From contig ONEK01000010.1 in assembly GCA_900316855.1 (NCBI GenBank), positions 1 through 64,000 on the forward strand: a DNA stretch of 64,000 nt. The letters are read 5' to 3'. The stretch is from an uncultured Lachnospiraceae bacterium. Lineage in GTDB: Bacteria > Bacillota > Clostridia > Lachnospirales > Lachnospiraceae. The notes beneath the pieces are model-generated. The model had not been told where the DNA came from. It ran no database searches and worked only from the letters and a program-made list of their open reading frames with translations. How positions within the stretch are numbered: the stretch's first letter is position 1; every line of letters starts with the position of its first letter. The position numbers were made by a program, and so were the translations under genes. Below are positions 8,403 through 17,270 of this stretch, one piece after another.

Positions 8403-9194
8403 ATGAAGAACCATAATTACACATTGGAATATGAACGCAGGCAGGCATTGAAAAAGAAAATCCTGCGGGGGATCCTGGCGGGGATTGCTGCCCTCGCAGG
8501 CATTCTCGTCATTGCCTTCCTGCTGTACGTCGGGGACTATTATCATGCGGACGAGGACGCAGCCACCTACCTGTACGGGTCGGACCGCGTGAAGGTATCA
8601 GAGTTTTCCGACGGGTATTTTTTCGACGGGAGCGGGGATGATACTGCCCTGGTCTTCTATCCCGGGGCGAAGGTGGAATATACGGCGTACGCGCCGCTGA
8701 TGTTTGATCTCGCACAGGGCGGCGTTGACTGCTTTCTCATCAAAATGCCCTGGAACCTCGCAATCTTCGGCGTGGATAAGGCGGGTGATGTCATGGCGAA
8801 ATACGGCTACACGAGCTGGTACGTCGGAGGCCATTCGCTGGGCGGGGCCATGGCTGCAAAATATGTGAACGGAAAGATCACGGACAGCAACACGGCCAAT
8901 GACCCCGCAGGTCTCATCCTGCTGGCGTCGTTTTCGACGGTGGATCTGAGGGCGAAGCCGGATCTGCAGGTACTGACAATCTACGGCAGCAATGACGGCG
9001 TCCTGGACCGGGAGAAGCTGAACGCACAGACACAGCTGCTGCCGGACAGCGCGAGGACGGTCGTCATTCAGGGAGGCAACCATGCCCAGTTCGGGGACTA
9101 CGGCAGGCAGAACAAGGACGGTGATGCCTCCATCACGAAGGAGCAGCAGTGGGAGGAGACAACCGCCGAGGTGCTGGAGTTCCTCGCAAGATAA
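8403..9194 (+). CDS. Alpha/beta hydrolase with N-terminal membrane anchor
   Basis: 263 residues with a basic N-terminus and one hydrophobic helix at about 22-42 (GILAGIAALAGILVIAFLLYV), so the catalytic domain is probably outside the membrane. The nucleophile elbow GGHSLGG lies near residues 142-148 (Ser about 145). YGSNDGVLD supplies the likely acid, and GGNHAQFGDYG near the end the catalytic histidine. This matches the Abhydrolase_5 (PF12695) type. Substrate is unknown. Confidence 0.75.
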   Translation: MKNHNYTLEYERRQALKKKILRGILAGIAALAGILVIAFLLYVGDYYHADEDAATYLYGSDRVKVSEFSDGYFFDGSGDDTALVFYPGAKVEYTAYAPLMFDLAQGGVDCFLIKMPWNLAIFGVDKAGDVMAKYGYTSWYVGGHSLGGAMAAKYVNGKITDSNTANDPAGLILLASFSTVDLRAKPDLQVLTIYGSNDGVLDREKLNAQTQLLPDSARTVVIQGGNHAQFGDYGRQNKDGDASITKEQQWEETTAEVLEFLAR

Positions 9195-9228
9195 AGCAGG
9201 ACAGACAGACCGGAATCAGGAAGAAGCT

Positions 9229-9843
9229 ATGAAGGATGACAGGACATATCAGTTTTTCGCAACGGTTTCGCGCATGAAATATATCGAGCGCTGGTCGCTG
9301 ATGCGCAACGCAAGGCCGGAGACGCTCTCGGAGCATTCCCTGGACGTTGCCATGATCGCACACGCCCTGTGCGTGATCGCCAATGTGCGCTACGGCCATC
9401 ACATCGACTGCGGCAGGGCCTGCCTCATCGGCCTTTATCACGATGCCTCGGAGATCATCACCGGGGATATGCCGACGCCGGTCAAATATTACAATGACGA
9501 CATCCGGACCGCCTATAAGAAGATCGAACAGATCGCGGAGGACCGGCTGCTGGACAAGCTCCCGGAGGACCTGAAGCCTTCGTTTGAGGAAATCTTTCAC
9601 CCGGAAACGGATCCGGAGGAGCCCTACCTGAGGCGGCTCGTCAAGGCGGCGGACAAGATGTCCGCACTGATCAAATGTATCGAGGAGAGGGGCTCCGGCA
9701 ATATGGAGTTTCACAGCGCGGAGGAATCCACGCGGAAAACGCTGGAGACCATGGCGGAGGAGCTGCCGGAGGTGCGGGATTTCATGACCGAATTCCTGCC
9801 GCCCTATGGCGAGACTCTCGATGAGCTGCAGGAGCGCTGCTGA
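9229..9843 (+). CDS. yfbR: 5'-deoxynucleotidase, YfbR-type HD phosphohydrolase
   Basis: 204 residues, starting at 9229 (MKDDRTYQFFATVSRMKYIERW). The YfbR family dephosphorylates deoxyribonucleoside 5'-monophosphates in the cytosol. Visible hallmarks are IERWSLMRNARPETLSEHS (RW pair and first His at 36), the HD dyad at 71-72 in GLYHDASE, and a later KAADKMSALIKCIEE segment with the last metal-ligand Asp. Length matches the family. Confidence 0.85.
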   Translation: MKDDRTYQFFATVSRMKYIERWSLMRNARPETLSEHSLDVAMIAHALCVIANVRYGHHIDCGRACLIGLYHDASEIITGDMPTPVKYYNDDIRTAYKKIEQIAEDRLLDKLPEDLKPSFEEIFHPETDPEEPYLRRLVKAADKMSALIKCIEERGSGNMEFHSAEESTRKTLETMAEELPEVRDFMTEFLPPYGETLDELQERC

Positions 9844-9854
9844 GGAAAAAGTGA

Positions 9855-9883
9855 TTGACAAGCCCGGATTTGCGCGCTAACAT
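9855..9883 (+). promoter_or_regulatory. Promoter of the trp operon
   Basis: TTGACA (9855-9860), 17-bp spacer and TAACAT (9878-9883) form a near-consensus sigma-A promoter. Transcription would begin near 9890, giving a leader of about 380 nt. Confidence 0.8.
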
Positions 9884-9914
9884 CAATACAACAATTTGAT
9901 AACACTTTAAACCG

Positions 9915-10195
9915 TTGAAGCGGAGAGTGTACAGGAAAAAGATCTTCCAGAGAGCCGGGGAGGATGGAAACCCGGCAGAACACCTTTCTGTAAATGGACC
10001 GCTGAGGGCATATGCAAAATCCCCCGGCCTGCAGCCGGCGGGAGAGGTAGTGTATGACGCAGGGCTGGCGTTACCAGCCGGGAATGTGCTGGCATTCCGC
10101 TGAGCGCACGTAAGGATCTTACGTGAAACAGGGTGGCACCACGATTTGTATGAATCGCCCCTGACAGAGCAGAAACTGTTCTGTCAGGGGCTTTT
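9915..10195 (+). promoter_or_regulatory. T-box leader, tryptophan-specific
   Basis: The leader carries the T-box signature AGGGTGGCACCACG (10130-10143), which pairs with the uncharged tRNA acceptor end, just before a terminator. Stem I is closed by AGCGG near 9919 and CCGCT near 10000. The specifier loop beneath the ACAG/CTGT helix holds UGG at 9995-9997, the Trp codon. Uncharged tRNA-Trp would stabilise the antiterminator and switch on trpEGDCFBA. A tRNA-Trp gene with matching CCA anticodon lies at 37628-37699. Confidence 0.9.
10157..10195 (+). terminator. T-box-controlled terminator
   Basis: GCCCCTGACAGA pairs with TCTGTCAGGGGC and is followed by TTTTT (10192-10196). It is the off-state of the trp T-box; its 5' arm follows directly after the T-box sequence. 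Confidence 0.9.
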
Positions 10196-10270
10196 TGATG
10201 TACAGCGATCGGGATACAGGAGCCGGAACGCTTTATCCGGATTCCGATCGATATTATTTGGAGGAAGCAA

Positions 10271-11737
10271 ATGCAGATACGTCCGACATTGGAAGAGGTC
10301 CTGAGGGCAGCAGGGGAGGGCCGGTACCGCAGGTATCCCGTCAGCTGCGAGATTCTGTCCGATACGGTGACGCCGATCGGTGTGCTGCGGAGGCTGAAGA
10401 ATGTCTCGAGCCATGTCTATCTCCTCGAATCCGCCGAGGCCCAGGAGAAGTGGGGCAGGTACACGTTTCTCGGGTATGATCCTGTCCTTCAGATCAGCTG
10501 CCTGGACGGGAAGATGCAGATCGGCTCTCTCTCGTTCGAAACGAACGACCCCGGAAAGTACATCCGCGAGGTGCTGAACGATTACAGGGCGCCGCGCCTG
10601 TCCTGCCTGCCGCCCTTCGCCGGCGGCCTCGTCGGTTACTTTTCCTATGATTACCTGAAATACTCCGAGCCTTCGCTGCGCCTTAATGCGGAAGATACGG
10701 AGCATTTCAATGACGTCGACCTGATGCTGTTCGACAAGGTCATCTGCTTCGACAACCTGAAGCAGAAGATCATCCTCATCGTCAACATGGACCTGAAGGA
10801 GGGAGAGAGCGGTTACCACAATGCCGTGCGCAGTCTCGGGGATCTGAAGGATCTCGTCCTGAACGGCGCACAGGTCCGGGAGCCGGTCGGGGTATTGAAG
10901 TCGGACATGCGTCCCATGTTTGACCGGGAGCAGTACGTTGCAATGGTGGAAAAGGCGAAGCACTATATCCATGAGGGCGATATTTTCCAGATCGTGCTGT
11001 CGAACCGGCTGAGCGCCGATTATGAGGGAAGCCTTCTGAACTGCTACCGGATCCTGCGGACCATGAATCCCTCGCCCTATATGTTCTACCTGTCCGGGAC
11101 GGACGTGGAGGTTGCAGGGGCTTCCCCCGAGACACTGGTGAAATGCGAGGACGGTGTGCTTCATACGTTCCCGCTTGCGGGGACAAGGCCCCGCGGCAAA
11201 ACGGAGGAGGAAGACCGGATGCTGGAGAAGGGGCTCCTTGCGGATGCCAAGGAGCTTGCGGAGCATAACATGCTGGTCGACCTCGGACGCAACGATATCG
11301 GCAAAATCAGCCGGCTGGGATCTGTCCGGGTGGAGAAATATCACCAGATCCTGCGGTTCTCCCATGTCATGCACATCGGCTCCACGGTGCGCGGCGAGCT
11401 GCGGGAGGATCTGGATTCGCTGAACGCGATCGATTCCATCCTGCCTGCCGGTACGCTCTCCGGCGCCCCGAAAATCCGTGCCTGCCAGCTGATCAACGAT
11501 CTGGAGAACAACAAGCGCGGCATCTACGGCGGGGCGATCGGGTATCTTGACTTTACGGGAAATCTGGACACGTGCATTGCCATCCGGATCGCGTACAAGA
11601 AAAACGGAAAGGTTTTCGTCCGTTCGGGAGCGGGAATCGTTGCGGATTCCGTCCCTGAAAAGGAATACCAGGAATGCATCAACAAGGCGGCGGCAGTTGT
11701 CACGGCGCTGCAGCAGGCCAATGAGCTGAAGGACTGA
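10271..11737 (+). CDS. trpE: Anthranilate synthase component I
   Basis: 488 residues. It converts chorismate plus ammonia (supplied by TrpG) to anthranilate. The tryptophan feedback element LLESA is near residue 51. The C-terminal chorismate-binding domain shows FQIVLSNRLSADYEG, PSPYMFYL, AGTRPRGKTEEED, ELAEHNMLVDLGRNDIG and LPAGTLSGAPKIRA. The start ATG follows GAGGAAG. First gene of the operon, 15 nt before trpG. Confidence 0.95.
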   Translation: MQIRPTLEEVLRAAGEGRYRRYPVSCEILSDTVTPIGVLRRLKNVSSHVYLLESAEAQEKWGRYTFLGYDPVLQISCLDGKMQIGSLSFETNDPGKYIREVLNDYRAPRLSCLPPFAGGLVGYFSYDYLKYSEPSLRLNAEDTEHFNDVDLMLFDKVICFDNLKQKIILIVNMDLKEGESGYHNAVRSLGDLKDLVLNGAQVREPVGVLKSDMRPMFDREQYVAMVEKAKHYIHEGDIFQIVLSNRLSADYEGSLLNCYRILRTMNPSPYMFYLSGTDVEVAGASPETLVKCEDGVLHTFPLAGTRPRGKTEEEDRMLEKGLLADAKELAEHNMLVDLGRNDIGKISRLGSVRVEKYHQILRFSHVMHIGSTVRGELREDLDSLNAIDSILPAGTLSGAPKIRACQLINDLENNKRGIYGGAIGYLDFTGNLDTCIAIRIAYKKNGKVFVRSGAGIVADSVPEKEYQECINKAAAVVTALQQANELKD

Positions 11738-11752
11738 GGAGGGAGGCCGGAC

Positions 11753-12406
11753 ATGATACTGCTCATCGATAATTATGACAGCTTCTCCTACAACCTGTAT
11801 CAGCTGGTCGGAGAGGCAATGCTGGAAGCGGGGCAGATGCACCGGGAAAATCCGGAGGACGGTGATCTGCAGGTCATCCGGAACGATGCGCTTACGATTG
11901 CGCAGATCGCGGACAGAAGGCCTGCGGGAATCATTCTGTCCCCAGGCCCCGGAAAACCCTCCGAAAGCGGTGTATGCGAGGAAGTGGTGCAGACGCTTGG
12001 CCGGGGAAGGCTCACACGGCAGGAGGCGGGTGACACAGCGAAAGCGATCCCGATCCTGGGGGTGTGCCTGGGACATCAGGCGATCTGTGAATCGTTCGGT
12101 GCGACCGTCAGCTACGCGAAGGAGCTGATGCACGGCAAGCAGTCGCAGACGAAGCTGGATGCGGACTGCCCCCTGTTTGCGGGACTGCCGGAAACGATCG
12201 GGGCAGCGCGGTACCATTCGCTGGCGGTGAAGAAGCAGACACTGCCTCCGGAGCTGAAGGTCACCGCAGCGGCGGATGACAAAGAGGTGATGGCGGTCAT
12301 GCACACGAAGTTTCCGATCTTCGGTCTGCAGTTCCACCCGGAGTCCATCATGACGCCGCAGGGGAGCGGCATCCTGAAGAACTTCCTGAAGCTTACGAAG
12401 GGATAG
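11753..12406 (+). CDS. trpG: Anthranilate synthase component II (glutamine amidotransferase)
   Basis: 217 residues, a class I glutamine amidotransferase that supplies ammonia to TrpE. It has DNYDSFSYNL at the start, SPGPGKPSE, nucleophile Cys105 in GVCLGHQ, and FGLQFHPES carrying the catalytic His and Glu. An insertion of about 15 residues around 73-88 (VQTLGRGRLTRQEAGD) makes it slightly long. A structured repeat of about 190 bp separates it from trpD. Confidence 0.93.
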   Translation: MILLIDNYDSFSYNLYQLVGEAMLEAGQMHRENPEDGDLQVIRNDALTIAQIADRRPAGIILSPGPGKPSESGVCEEVVQTLGRGRLTRQEAGDTAKAIPILGVCLGHQAICESFGATVSYAKELMHGKQSQTKLDADCPLFAGLPETIGAARYHSLAVKKQTLPPELKVTAAADDKEVMAVMHTKFPIFGLQFHPESIMTPQGSGILKNFLKLTKG

Positions 12407-12421
12407 GATGTAATATTTCGA

Positions 12422-12596
12422 GTGATGGGTGCCCGCAGAACGGGCACAGGGAGGAAGATTCAGAAAGTGACGCCGATGCGTCACTTTCATGAATACGAAC
12501 CCGGCGAAGGGAGCCGGGTTCGGGGATCATACACGGGAAAACGCCTGCGCGTGTTTCCCGTGATGGGTGCCCGCAGAACGGGCACAGGGAGGAAGA
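12422..12596 (+). repeat. Hairpin-rich duplicated element R1a between trpG and trpD
   Basis: A 37-bp sequence carrying the hairpin GTGCCCG-CAGAA-CGGGCAC and the ribosome site GGGAGGAAGA occurs identically at 12422-12458 and 12560-12596, 138 bp apart. The 101-bp middle holds three more hairpins: GAAAGTGACG/CGTCACTTTC around CCGATG, CGAACCCGGC/GCCGGGTTCG, and ACGGGAAA/TTTCCCGT preceded by GATCATAC (12525-12532). The second repeat supplies trpD's ribosome site. A related element with different but still complementary stems lies at 27741-27950. This could act as RNA between trpG and trpD, or as a mobile intergenic repeat. Confidence 0.85.
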
Positions 12597-12597
12597 A

Positions 12598-13623
12598 ATG
12601 ATTAAAGAGGCGATTATCAAGATTGTGAACAAGGAAGATCTCACGTATGAGGAAGCCAACACGACCATGCTGGAGATCATGCGGGGTGAGACGACGCCGA
12701 CACAGAACGCCGCCTTTCTCGCCGCGCTGTCGACGAAGTCGACGAAGGCGGAGACGATCGAGGAGATCGCGGGCTGCGCGAGTGCGATGCGCTCGCTCGC
12801 GACGCCGGTGAAGCACCCCGGAATGGAGGTGCTGGAGATTGTCGGGACGGGCGGTGACAACGCACATTCGTTCAATATCTCCACGACTGCCGCCATGGTG
12901 ATTGCGGCGGGCGGGGTGAAGGTTGCCAAGCACGGAAACCGTGCAGCCAGCTCGCTCTCGGGCACCGCGGACTGCCAGGAGGCCCTCGGCATCAATATCC
13001 AGATGGACCCTGACAAGGCGCTCCGCATGCTGCAGTCCGTGGGATACTGCTTCCTGTTCGCGCAGAAGTATCACGCCGCGATGAAATACGTCGGACCTAT
13101 CCGGAAGGAGCTGGGCTTCCGCACGGTCTTCAATATCCTGGGACCCCTTACGAACCCCGCAAGTCCCGAATATTTCGTCCTCGGCGTTTATGACGAGTAT
13201 CTCGTGGAGCCGATCGCCAAGGTGCTGTGCAGCCTCGGTGTGAAGCGCGGCATCGTGGTGTACGGCCAGGACAGAATGGACGAGATCTCAGCCTCTGCCC
13301 CCACAACGATCTGCGAGCTGCGTGACGGCTACTACCGGACGTCCGTCATCCGCCCGGAGGATTTCGGCATGACCAGGGGCAGCAAGGACGAGGTTGTCGG
13401 CGGCACACCGGAGGAGAACGCACTGATCACACGGGACATCCTCTCCGGCAAAACGCAGGGGACGAGGAAGAATATCGTTGCTCTGAACGCGGGAGCGGCC
13501 CTGTTCACCGCGGGGAAGGCGGATACTCTTGCGGACGGTGTAAAGCTCGCGGTGAAGCTCATCGATGACGGCAGTGCCCTGAAAAAGCTCGACGAAGTCA
13601 TCCGGGCTTCCAATGAGAGATAA
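12598..13623 (+). CDS. trpD: Anthranilate phosphoribosyltransferase
   Basis: 341 residues. It transfers phosphoribose from PRPP to anthranilate. Key motifs are [18 protein letters not shown] (PRPP and substrate loop near residue 81), [21 protein letters not shown], and GPLTNPA. The ATG follows GGGAGGAAGA inside the repeat R1a. It overlaps by two bases the stop of a 41-codon frame that reads through the repeat. Confidence 0.95.
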   Translation: MIKEAIIKIVNKEDLTYEEANTTMLEIMRGETTPTQNAAFLAALSTKSTKAETIEEIAGCASAMRSLATPVKHPGMEVLEIVGTGGDNAHSFNISTTAAMVIAAGGVKVAKHGNRAASSLSGTADCQEALGINIQMDPDKALRMLQSVGYCFLFAQKYHAAMKYVGPIRKELGFRTVFNILGPLTNPASPEYFVLGVYDEYLVEPIAKVLCSLGVKRGIVVYGQDRMDEISASAPTTICELRDGYYRTSVIRPEDFGMTRGSKDEVVGGTPEENALITRDILSGKTQGTRKNIVALNAGAALFTAGKADTLADGVKLAVKLIDDGSALKKLDEVIRASNER

Positions 13624-13637
13624 CGGGAGCCATACGG

Positions 13638-14426
13638 ATGCGGAACATACTGGATCAGCTGGCAGACGCTGCCAGAAAGAGGGTTGAGAGACAGAAGGAA
13701 TCCATTCCCTTCGGGGAGATGAAGGAAAGGGCGCTCCGGGAGCCTGTGACACAGGAGTTTGCCTTTGAAAGGGCAATCGGTGCGGGAGGAATCCGCTTCA
13801 TCTGCGAATGTAAAAAGGCTTCGCCCTCGAAGGGGCTGATTGCGCCGGAGTTTCCCTACCTGGATATTGCCGTGGCATATGAGAAATCCGGTGCCGCCGC
13901 AGTCTCGGTGCTGACGGAGCCGGAATGGTTTCTGGGCTCGGACCGGTACCTGCAGGAAATCGCGGATACGGTACATATTCCGTGTCTTCGCAAGGATTTC
14001 ACGGTCGACCCGTATATGATTTATCAGGCAAAGCTTCTGCACGCTTCGGCGGTGCTTCTCATCTGCGCGCTGCTGGATACGGATACGCTGAAGAAGGATA
14101 TTGAAATCTGCGACCGGCTGGGCCTCTCGGCACTCGTCGAGGCACATGATGAGAACGAGCTGGACAGTGCCGTGCGCGCCGGTGCGCGGATCATCGGGGT
14201 GAACAACCGGAACCTGAAGGATTTCACGGTTGACCTTTCCAACAGCCTGCGCCTGAGGGAAAAGGCTCCTGACAGTGTACTGTTCGTTGCGGAGTCAGGA
14301 ATTCATACGCAGGAGGATGTCCGGACACTGGAGAGCTATGGCGTCAACGCGGTCCTGGTCGGCGAGCAGCTCATGCGGGCGGCGGACCCCGGCACCGAGC
14401 TGAAAAAGCTCATGGGCGAGGTGTGA
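13638..14426 (+). CDS. trpC: Indole-3-glycerol phosphate synthase
   Basis: 262 residues, a TIM barrel closing CdRP to indole-3-glycerol phosphate. Conserved segments are ECKKASPSKG (catalytic Lys), SVLTEPEWFLGS, LRKDFTVDPYMIY, ALVEAHDENEL, GVNNRNLKDF and FVAESGI. Starts 14 nt after trpD. Unfused to TrpF, as usual in Firmicutes. Confidence 0.94.
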   Translation: MRNILDQLADAARKRVERQKESIPFGEMKERALREPVTQEFAFERAIGAGGIRFICECKKASPSKGLIAPEFPYLDIAVAYEKSGAAAVSVLTEPEWFLGSDRYLQEIADTVHIPCLRKDFTVDPYMIYQAKLLHASAVLLICALLDTDTLKKDIEICDRLGLSALVEAHDENELDSAVRAGARIIGVNNRNLKDFTVDLSNSLRLREKAPDSVLFVAESGIHTQEDVRTLESYGVNAVLVGEQLMRAADPGTELKKLMGEV

Positions 14427-14453
14427 GAAAGTACATCAGGGAAGGAGAACAGG

Positions 14454-15089
14454 GTGACCAGCATTAAAATCTGCGGACTGCGGACACCGGAGGATGCCCG
14501 GGCGGTCAACGCTGCCTCGCCGGAAATGGCGGGCTTTATCTTTGACCCGTCAAGAAGGCGCTATATTGACCCCGGAAGAGCCGGGGAAATCCGGAAGGCT
14601 CTGCTGCCCGGCATTGTACCCGTCGGAGTGTTCGTCAATGCTTCCCCTGAGGAAGTGCTGGATGCGGTGCGCCGCTCCGGTGTCGAAGCCGTACAGCTGC
14701 ACGGCAGCGAATCCCCGGAGTACATCCTGCGGCTTCGGGAAAGGCTGCAGCAGGCCTTTCCCTGCAGGGAGATCCGCATCATCCGCGCGTTCCGCGCAGA
14801 GTGCGCGGATGACTTTGTGTCTGCCGGGGAGTGTCCCGCGGATCTCATCCTTCTGGACCACGGGGCAGGCGGCACGGGCGAGCGGATCAGCTGGCAAGGG
14901 CTGGAGAAGCAGTTCCGGACCCTGCGAAGGCCGTTCCTGCTCGCAGGAGGTCTGAACGAGGCAAACGTGCAGGGTGCGATCCGCCTGCTCCATCCCTTCG
15001 GTGTGGATGTCAGCTCCGGCGTGGAGACGGACGGGAAGAAGGATCCGGTGAAAATCCGCAGGTTTGTCAGTGCCGTGCGGAATGCATAG
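14454..15089 (+). CDS. trpF: Phosphoribosylanthranilate isomerase
   Basis: 211 residues, starting at a GTG (14454) after GGAGAA. It isomerises PRA to CdRP. It has catalytic Cys7 in [25 protein letters not shown], catalytic Asp in [21 protein letters not shown] and VDVSSGVE. Length is normal for the family. Confidence 0.92.
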   Translation: MTSIKICGLRTPEDARAVNAASPEMAGFIFDPSRRRYIDPGRAGEIRKALLPGIVPVGVFVNASPEEVLDAVRRSGVEAVQLHGSESPEYILRLRERLQQAFPCREIRIIRAFRAECADDFVSAGECPADLILLDHGAGGTGERISWQGLEKQFRTLRRPFLLAGGLNEANVQGAIRLLHPFGVDVSSGVETDGKKDPVKIRRFVSAVRNA

Positions 15090-15115
15090 TGGAAAAGGAT
15101 GAAGGAGGAACTTCA

Positions 15116-16309
15116 ATGCCAACGAATGAAAACGGACGTTTCGGAATCCACGGCGGGCAGTATATCCCCGAGACACTGATGAACGCCGTGATCGAGCTCG
15201 AGGAGGCGTACAACAAATATAAAAACGACTCCGCGTTCAATGCGGAGCTCACAGACCTGTTCAACGAGTACGCGAACCGGCCATCCCGCCTGTATTACGC
15301 GGAGAAGATGACGAAGGACCTCGGCGGGGCGAAGATCTACCTGAAGCGGGAGGATCTGAATCATACCGGCGCGCACAAGATCAACAACTGCCTCGGACAG
15401 GCGCTGCTCGCGAAGAAGATGGGCAAGACACGCCTCATTGCCGAGACAGGGGCCGGGCAGCATGGCGTCGCCACGGCAACGGTCGCGGCGCTCATGGGGA
15501 TGGAGTGTGTGGTCTTCATGGGCAGGGTCGATATGGAGCGGCAGGCGCTGAACGTGTACAAGATGCGTCTTCTGGGCGCGGATGTCGTACCGGTCACAAC
15601 CGGAACCGGAACGCTCAAGGACGCGGTTTCCCAGTGCATGAGGGAGTGGACGTCCCGCATTGCGGACACACACTACTGCCTCGGCTCGTGTATGGGTCCC
15701 CACCCGTTTCCGACGATCGTGCGGGATTTCCAGTCTGTCATCAGCAAAGAGACGCGCGCCCAGATCCTGGAGAAGGAGGGAAGACTGCCGGATGCCGTCA
15801 TCGCCTGTGTGGGCGGAGGCTCCAACGCGATCGGCTCGTTCTACCACTTTATTCCGGACAAGGATGTTCAGCTCATCGGGTGCGAAGCAGCGGGACGGGG
15901 CGTGGACACCGGAGAGACCGCGGCAACCATCAATACCGGAAGGCTGGGAATCTTCCACGGCATGAAGTCGTATTTCTGCCAGAATGAATACGGGCAGATC
16001 GCTCCGGTCTACTCCATCTCAGCAGGACTGGATTACCCGGGCATCGGCCCGGAGCACGCTTATCTGCATGATATCGGAAGGGCACAGTATGTTCCGGTTA
16101 CGGATGAGGAAGCCGTACAGGCCTTCGAATACCTGTCCCGTACAGAGGGCATCATTCCTGCCATTGAGTCGGCGCACGCTGTGGCTCAGGCGATGAAGCT
16201 GGCACCAAAGATGGACAGGGATCAGATCCTCGTTGTCACAATTTCCGGGCGCGGGGACAAGGACTGCAAGGCAATCGCGCGGTATCGCGGCGAGGAGATT
16301 GTGGACTGA
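15116..16309 (+). CDS. trpB: Tryptophan synthase beta chain
   Basis: 397 residues; the start at 15116 follows AAGGAGGAA. It condenses indole with serine using PLP. The PLP lysine is in HTGAHKINN, the phosphate-binding loop is GGGSNAIG, the substrate motif is [10 protein letters not shown], and the C-terminal SGRGDKD motif is present. This is the ordinary trpB1-type protein. Forms the alpha2beta2 channel enzyme with TrpA, encoded 18 nt downstream. Confidence 0.96.
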   Translation: MPTNENGRFGIHGGQYIPETLMNAVIELEEAYNKYKNDSAFNAELTDLFNEYANRPSRLYYAEKMTKDLGGAKIYLKREDLNHTGAHKINNCLGQALLAKKMGKTRLIAETGAGQHGVATATVAALMGMECVVFMGRVDMERQALNVYKMRLLGADVVPVTTGTGTLKDAVSQCMREWTSRIADTHYCLGSCMGPHPFPTIVRDFQSVISKETRAQILEKEGRLPDAVIACVGGGSNAIGSFYHFIPDKDVQLIGCEAAGRGVDTGETAATINTGRLGIFHGMKSYFCQNEYGQIAPVYSISAGLDYPGIGPEHAYLHDIGRAQYVPVTDEEAVQAFEYLSRTEGIIPAIESAHAVAQAMKLAPKMDRDQILVVTISGRGDKDCKAIARYRGEEIVD

Positions 16310-16327
16310 GAGCGGGAGGACCAGCAA

Positions 16328-17116
16328 ATGAACAGAATCGCAAAGGCTTTTGAGCAGCACAAGGCTTTCATTCCCTTTATCACGGCAGGGGATCCGGATC
16401 TTGAAACCAGCCGGAAGGTGATCGAAGCCGCCATCGAAAACGGCGCTGACCTCATCGAGATCGGCATCCCCTTCTCGGATCCGACGGCGGAGGGACCGGT
16501 CATCATGGAGGCGGACAACATAGCACTCCGATCCGGCACGACAACGGACCGGATCTTCGACATGACGAAGGAACTCAGGAACCGGTATCCTGACATCCCG
16601 TTCGTTTATATGACGTATGCGAACGTCGTTTATTCCTACGGCACGGAACGCTTCGCCGAACGGGCAAAGGAAGCCGGGATCGACGGCATGATCCTGCCGG
16701 ATGTCCCTTATGAGGAAAAGGGGGATTTTGATCCGGTCCTGTCGCAATACGGCATCGATCTCATTTCCATGATCGCGCCGACATCGAAAGAGAGGATTGC
16801 CATGATCGCAAAGGAGGCGAAAGGCTTCCTGTATGTCGTATCGTCCCTTGGCGTCACCGGGACACGCTCGAGCATCACAACCGATATCGGGGCGATGACC
16901 TCGCTCGTGCGGCAGTCCTCGAACGTCCCCTGCGCCGTGGGCTTTGGCATTTCCGGCCCCGGACAGGCCGCGGCCATGGCCGCCGTGTCGGACGGCGCCA
17001 TCGTCGGCTCCGCTATCGTGCGCATCGTCAATGAAGCGGGGATTGAGGCTCCCGGAAAAGTCGGGGCTTTTGTACGTGAAACGGCGGATGCCGTGCACTC
17101 GGTTAGCATTGTCTAA
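16328..17116 (+). CDS. trpA: Tryptophan synthase alpha chain
   Basis: 262 residues. It cleaves indole-3-glycerol phosphate to indole. The catalytic acids are in DLIEIGIPFSDPTAEGP (Glu and Asp). MILPDVPYEE, VSSLGVTGTR and VGFGISGP complete the family pattern. Last gene of the operon. Its stop codon overlaps the -35 of the next promoter, and no separate terminator is evident. Confidence 0.95.
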   Translation: MNRIAKAFEQHKAFIPFITAGDPDLETSRKVIEAAIENGADLIEIGIPFSDPTAEGPVIMEADNIALRSGTTTDRIFDMTKELRNRYPDIPFVYMTYANVVYSYGTERFAERAKEAGIDGMILPDVPYEEKGDFDPVLSQYGIDLISMIAPTSKERIAMIAKEAKGFLYVVSSLGVTGTRSSITTDIGAMTSLVRQSSNVPCAVGFGISGPGQAAAMAAVSDGAIVGSAIVRIVNEAGIEAPGKVGAFVRETADAVHSVSIV

Positions 17117-17158
17117 CACACTCTGCTGCGACTATAATCCACCTTGACAAGTGTGTTA
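17109..17158 (+). promoter_or_regulatory. Promoter flanked by a 9-bp inverted repeat
   Basis: TTGTCT (17109-17114), 18-bp spacer and TATAAT (17133-17138) form a promoter beginning at the trpA stop. Perfect inverted repeats TAACACACT (17114-17122) and AGTGTGTTA (17150-17158) bracket the -10 region, suggesting an operator or a weak hairpin. It would drive the NifU-like/GGGtoGRT pair. Confidence 0.55.
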
Positions 17159-17270
17159 AAAAAATGACGACGCCGGCAGGGATAGTGCGGCGTTCGTCAG
17201 ATTTTTTCTGCACTTATGCAGAGGCCGTGCAGGGGTGCATGGCAACGCAACCTTATGGAAGGAGATTTAT

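Noticed and set aside
9965..9967. First UGG in the trp leader as T-box specifier
   Set aside because: It falls in the apical part of stem I; the UGG at 9995-9997 sits in the expected specifier loop near the stem base.
10184..12490. 768-codon open frame on the minus strand opposite trpE/trpG
   Set aside because: Composition is that of an antisense shadow of GC-rich genes, with no domain and no ribosome site; trpE and trpG are certain on the plus strand.
12393..13028. Minus-strand frames reading THRRH...LN in both R1 elements
   Set aside because: They arise because both elements share the core hairpins; no ribosome site or family supports a protein.
14831..15115. Upstream extension of trpB
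   Set aside because: The open frame reaches back through trpF in another frame; the true start at 15116 has AAGGAGGAA and the family N-terminus.
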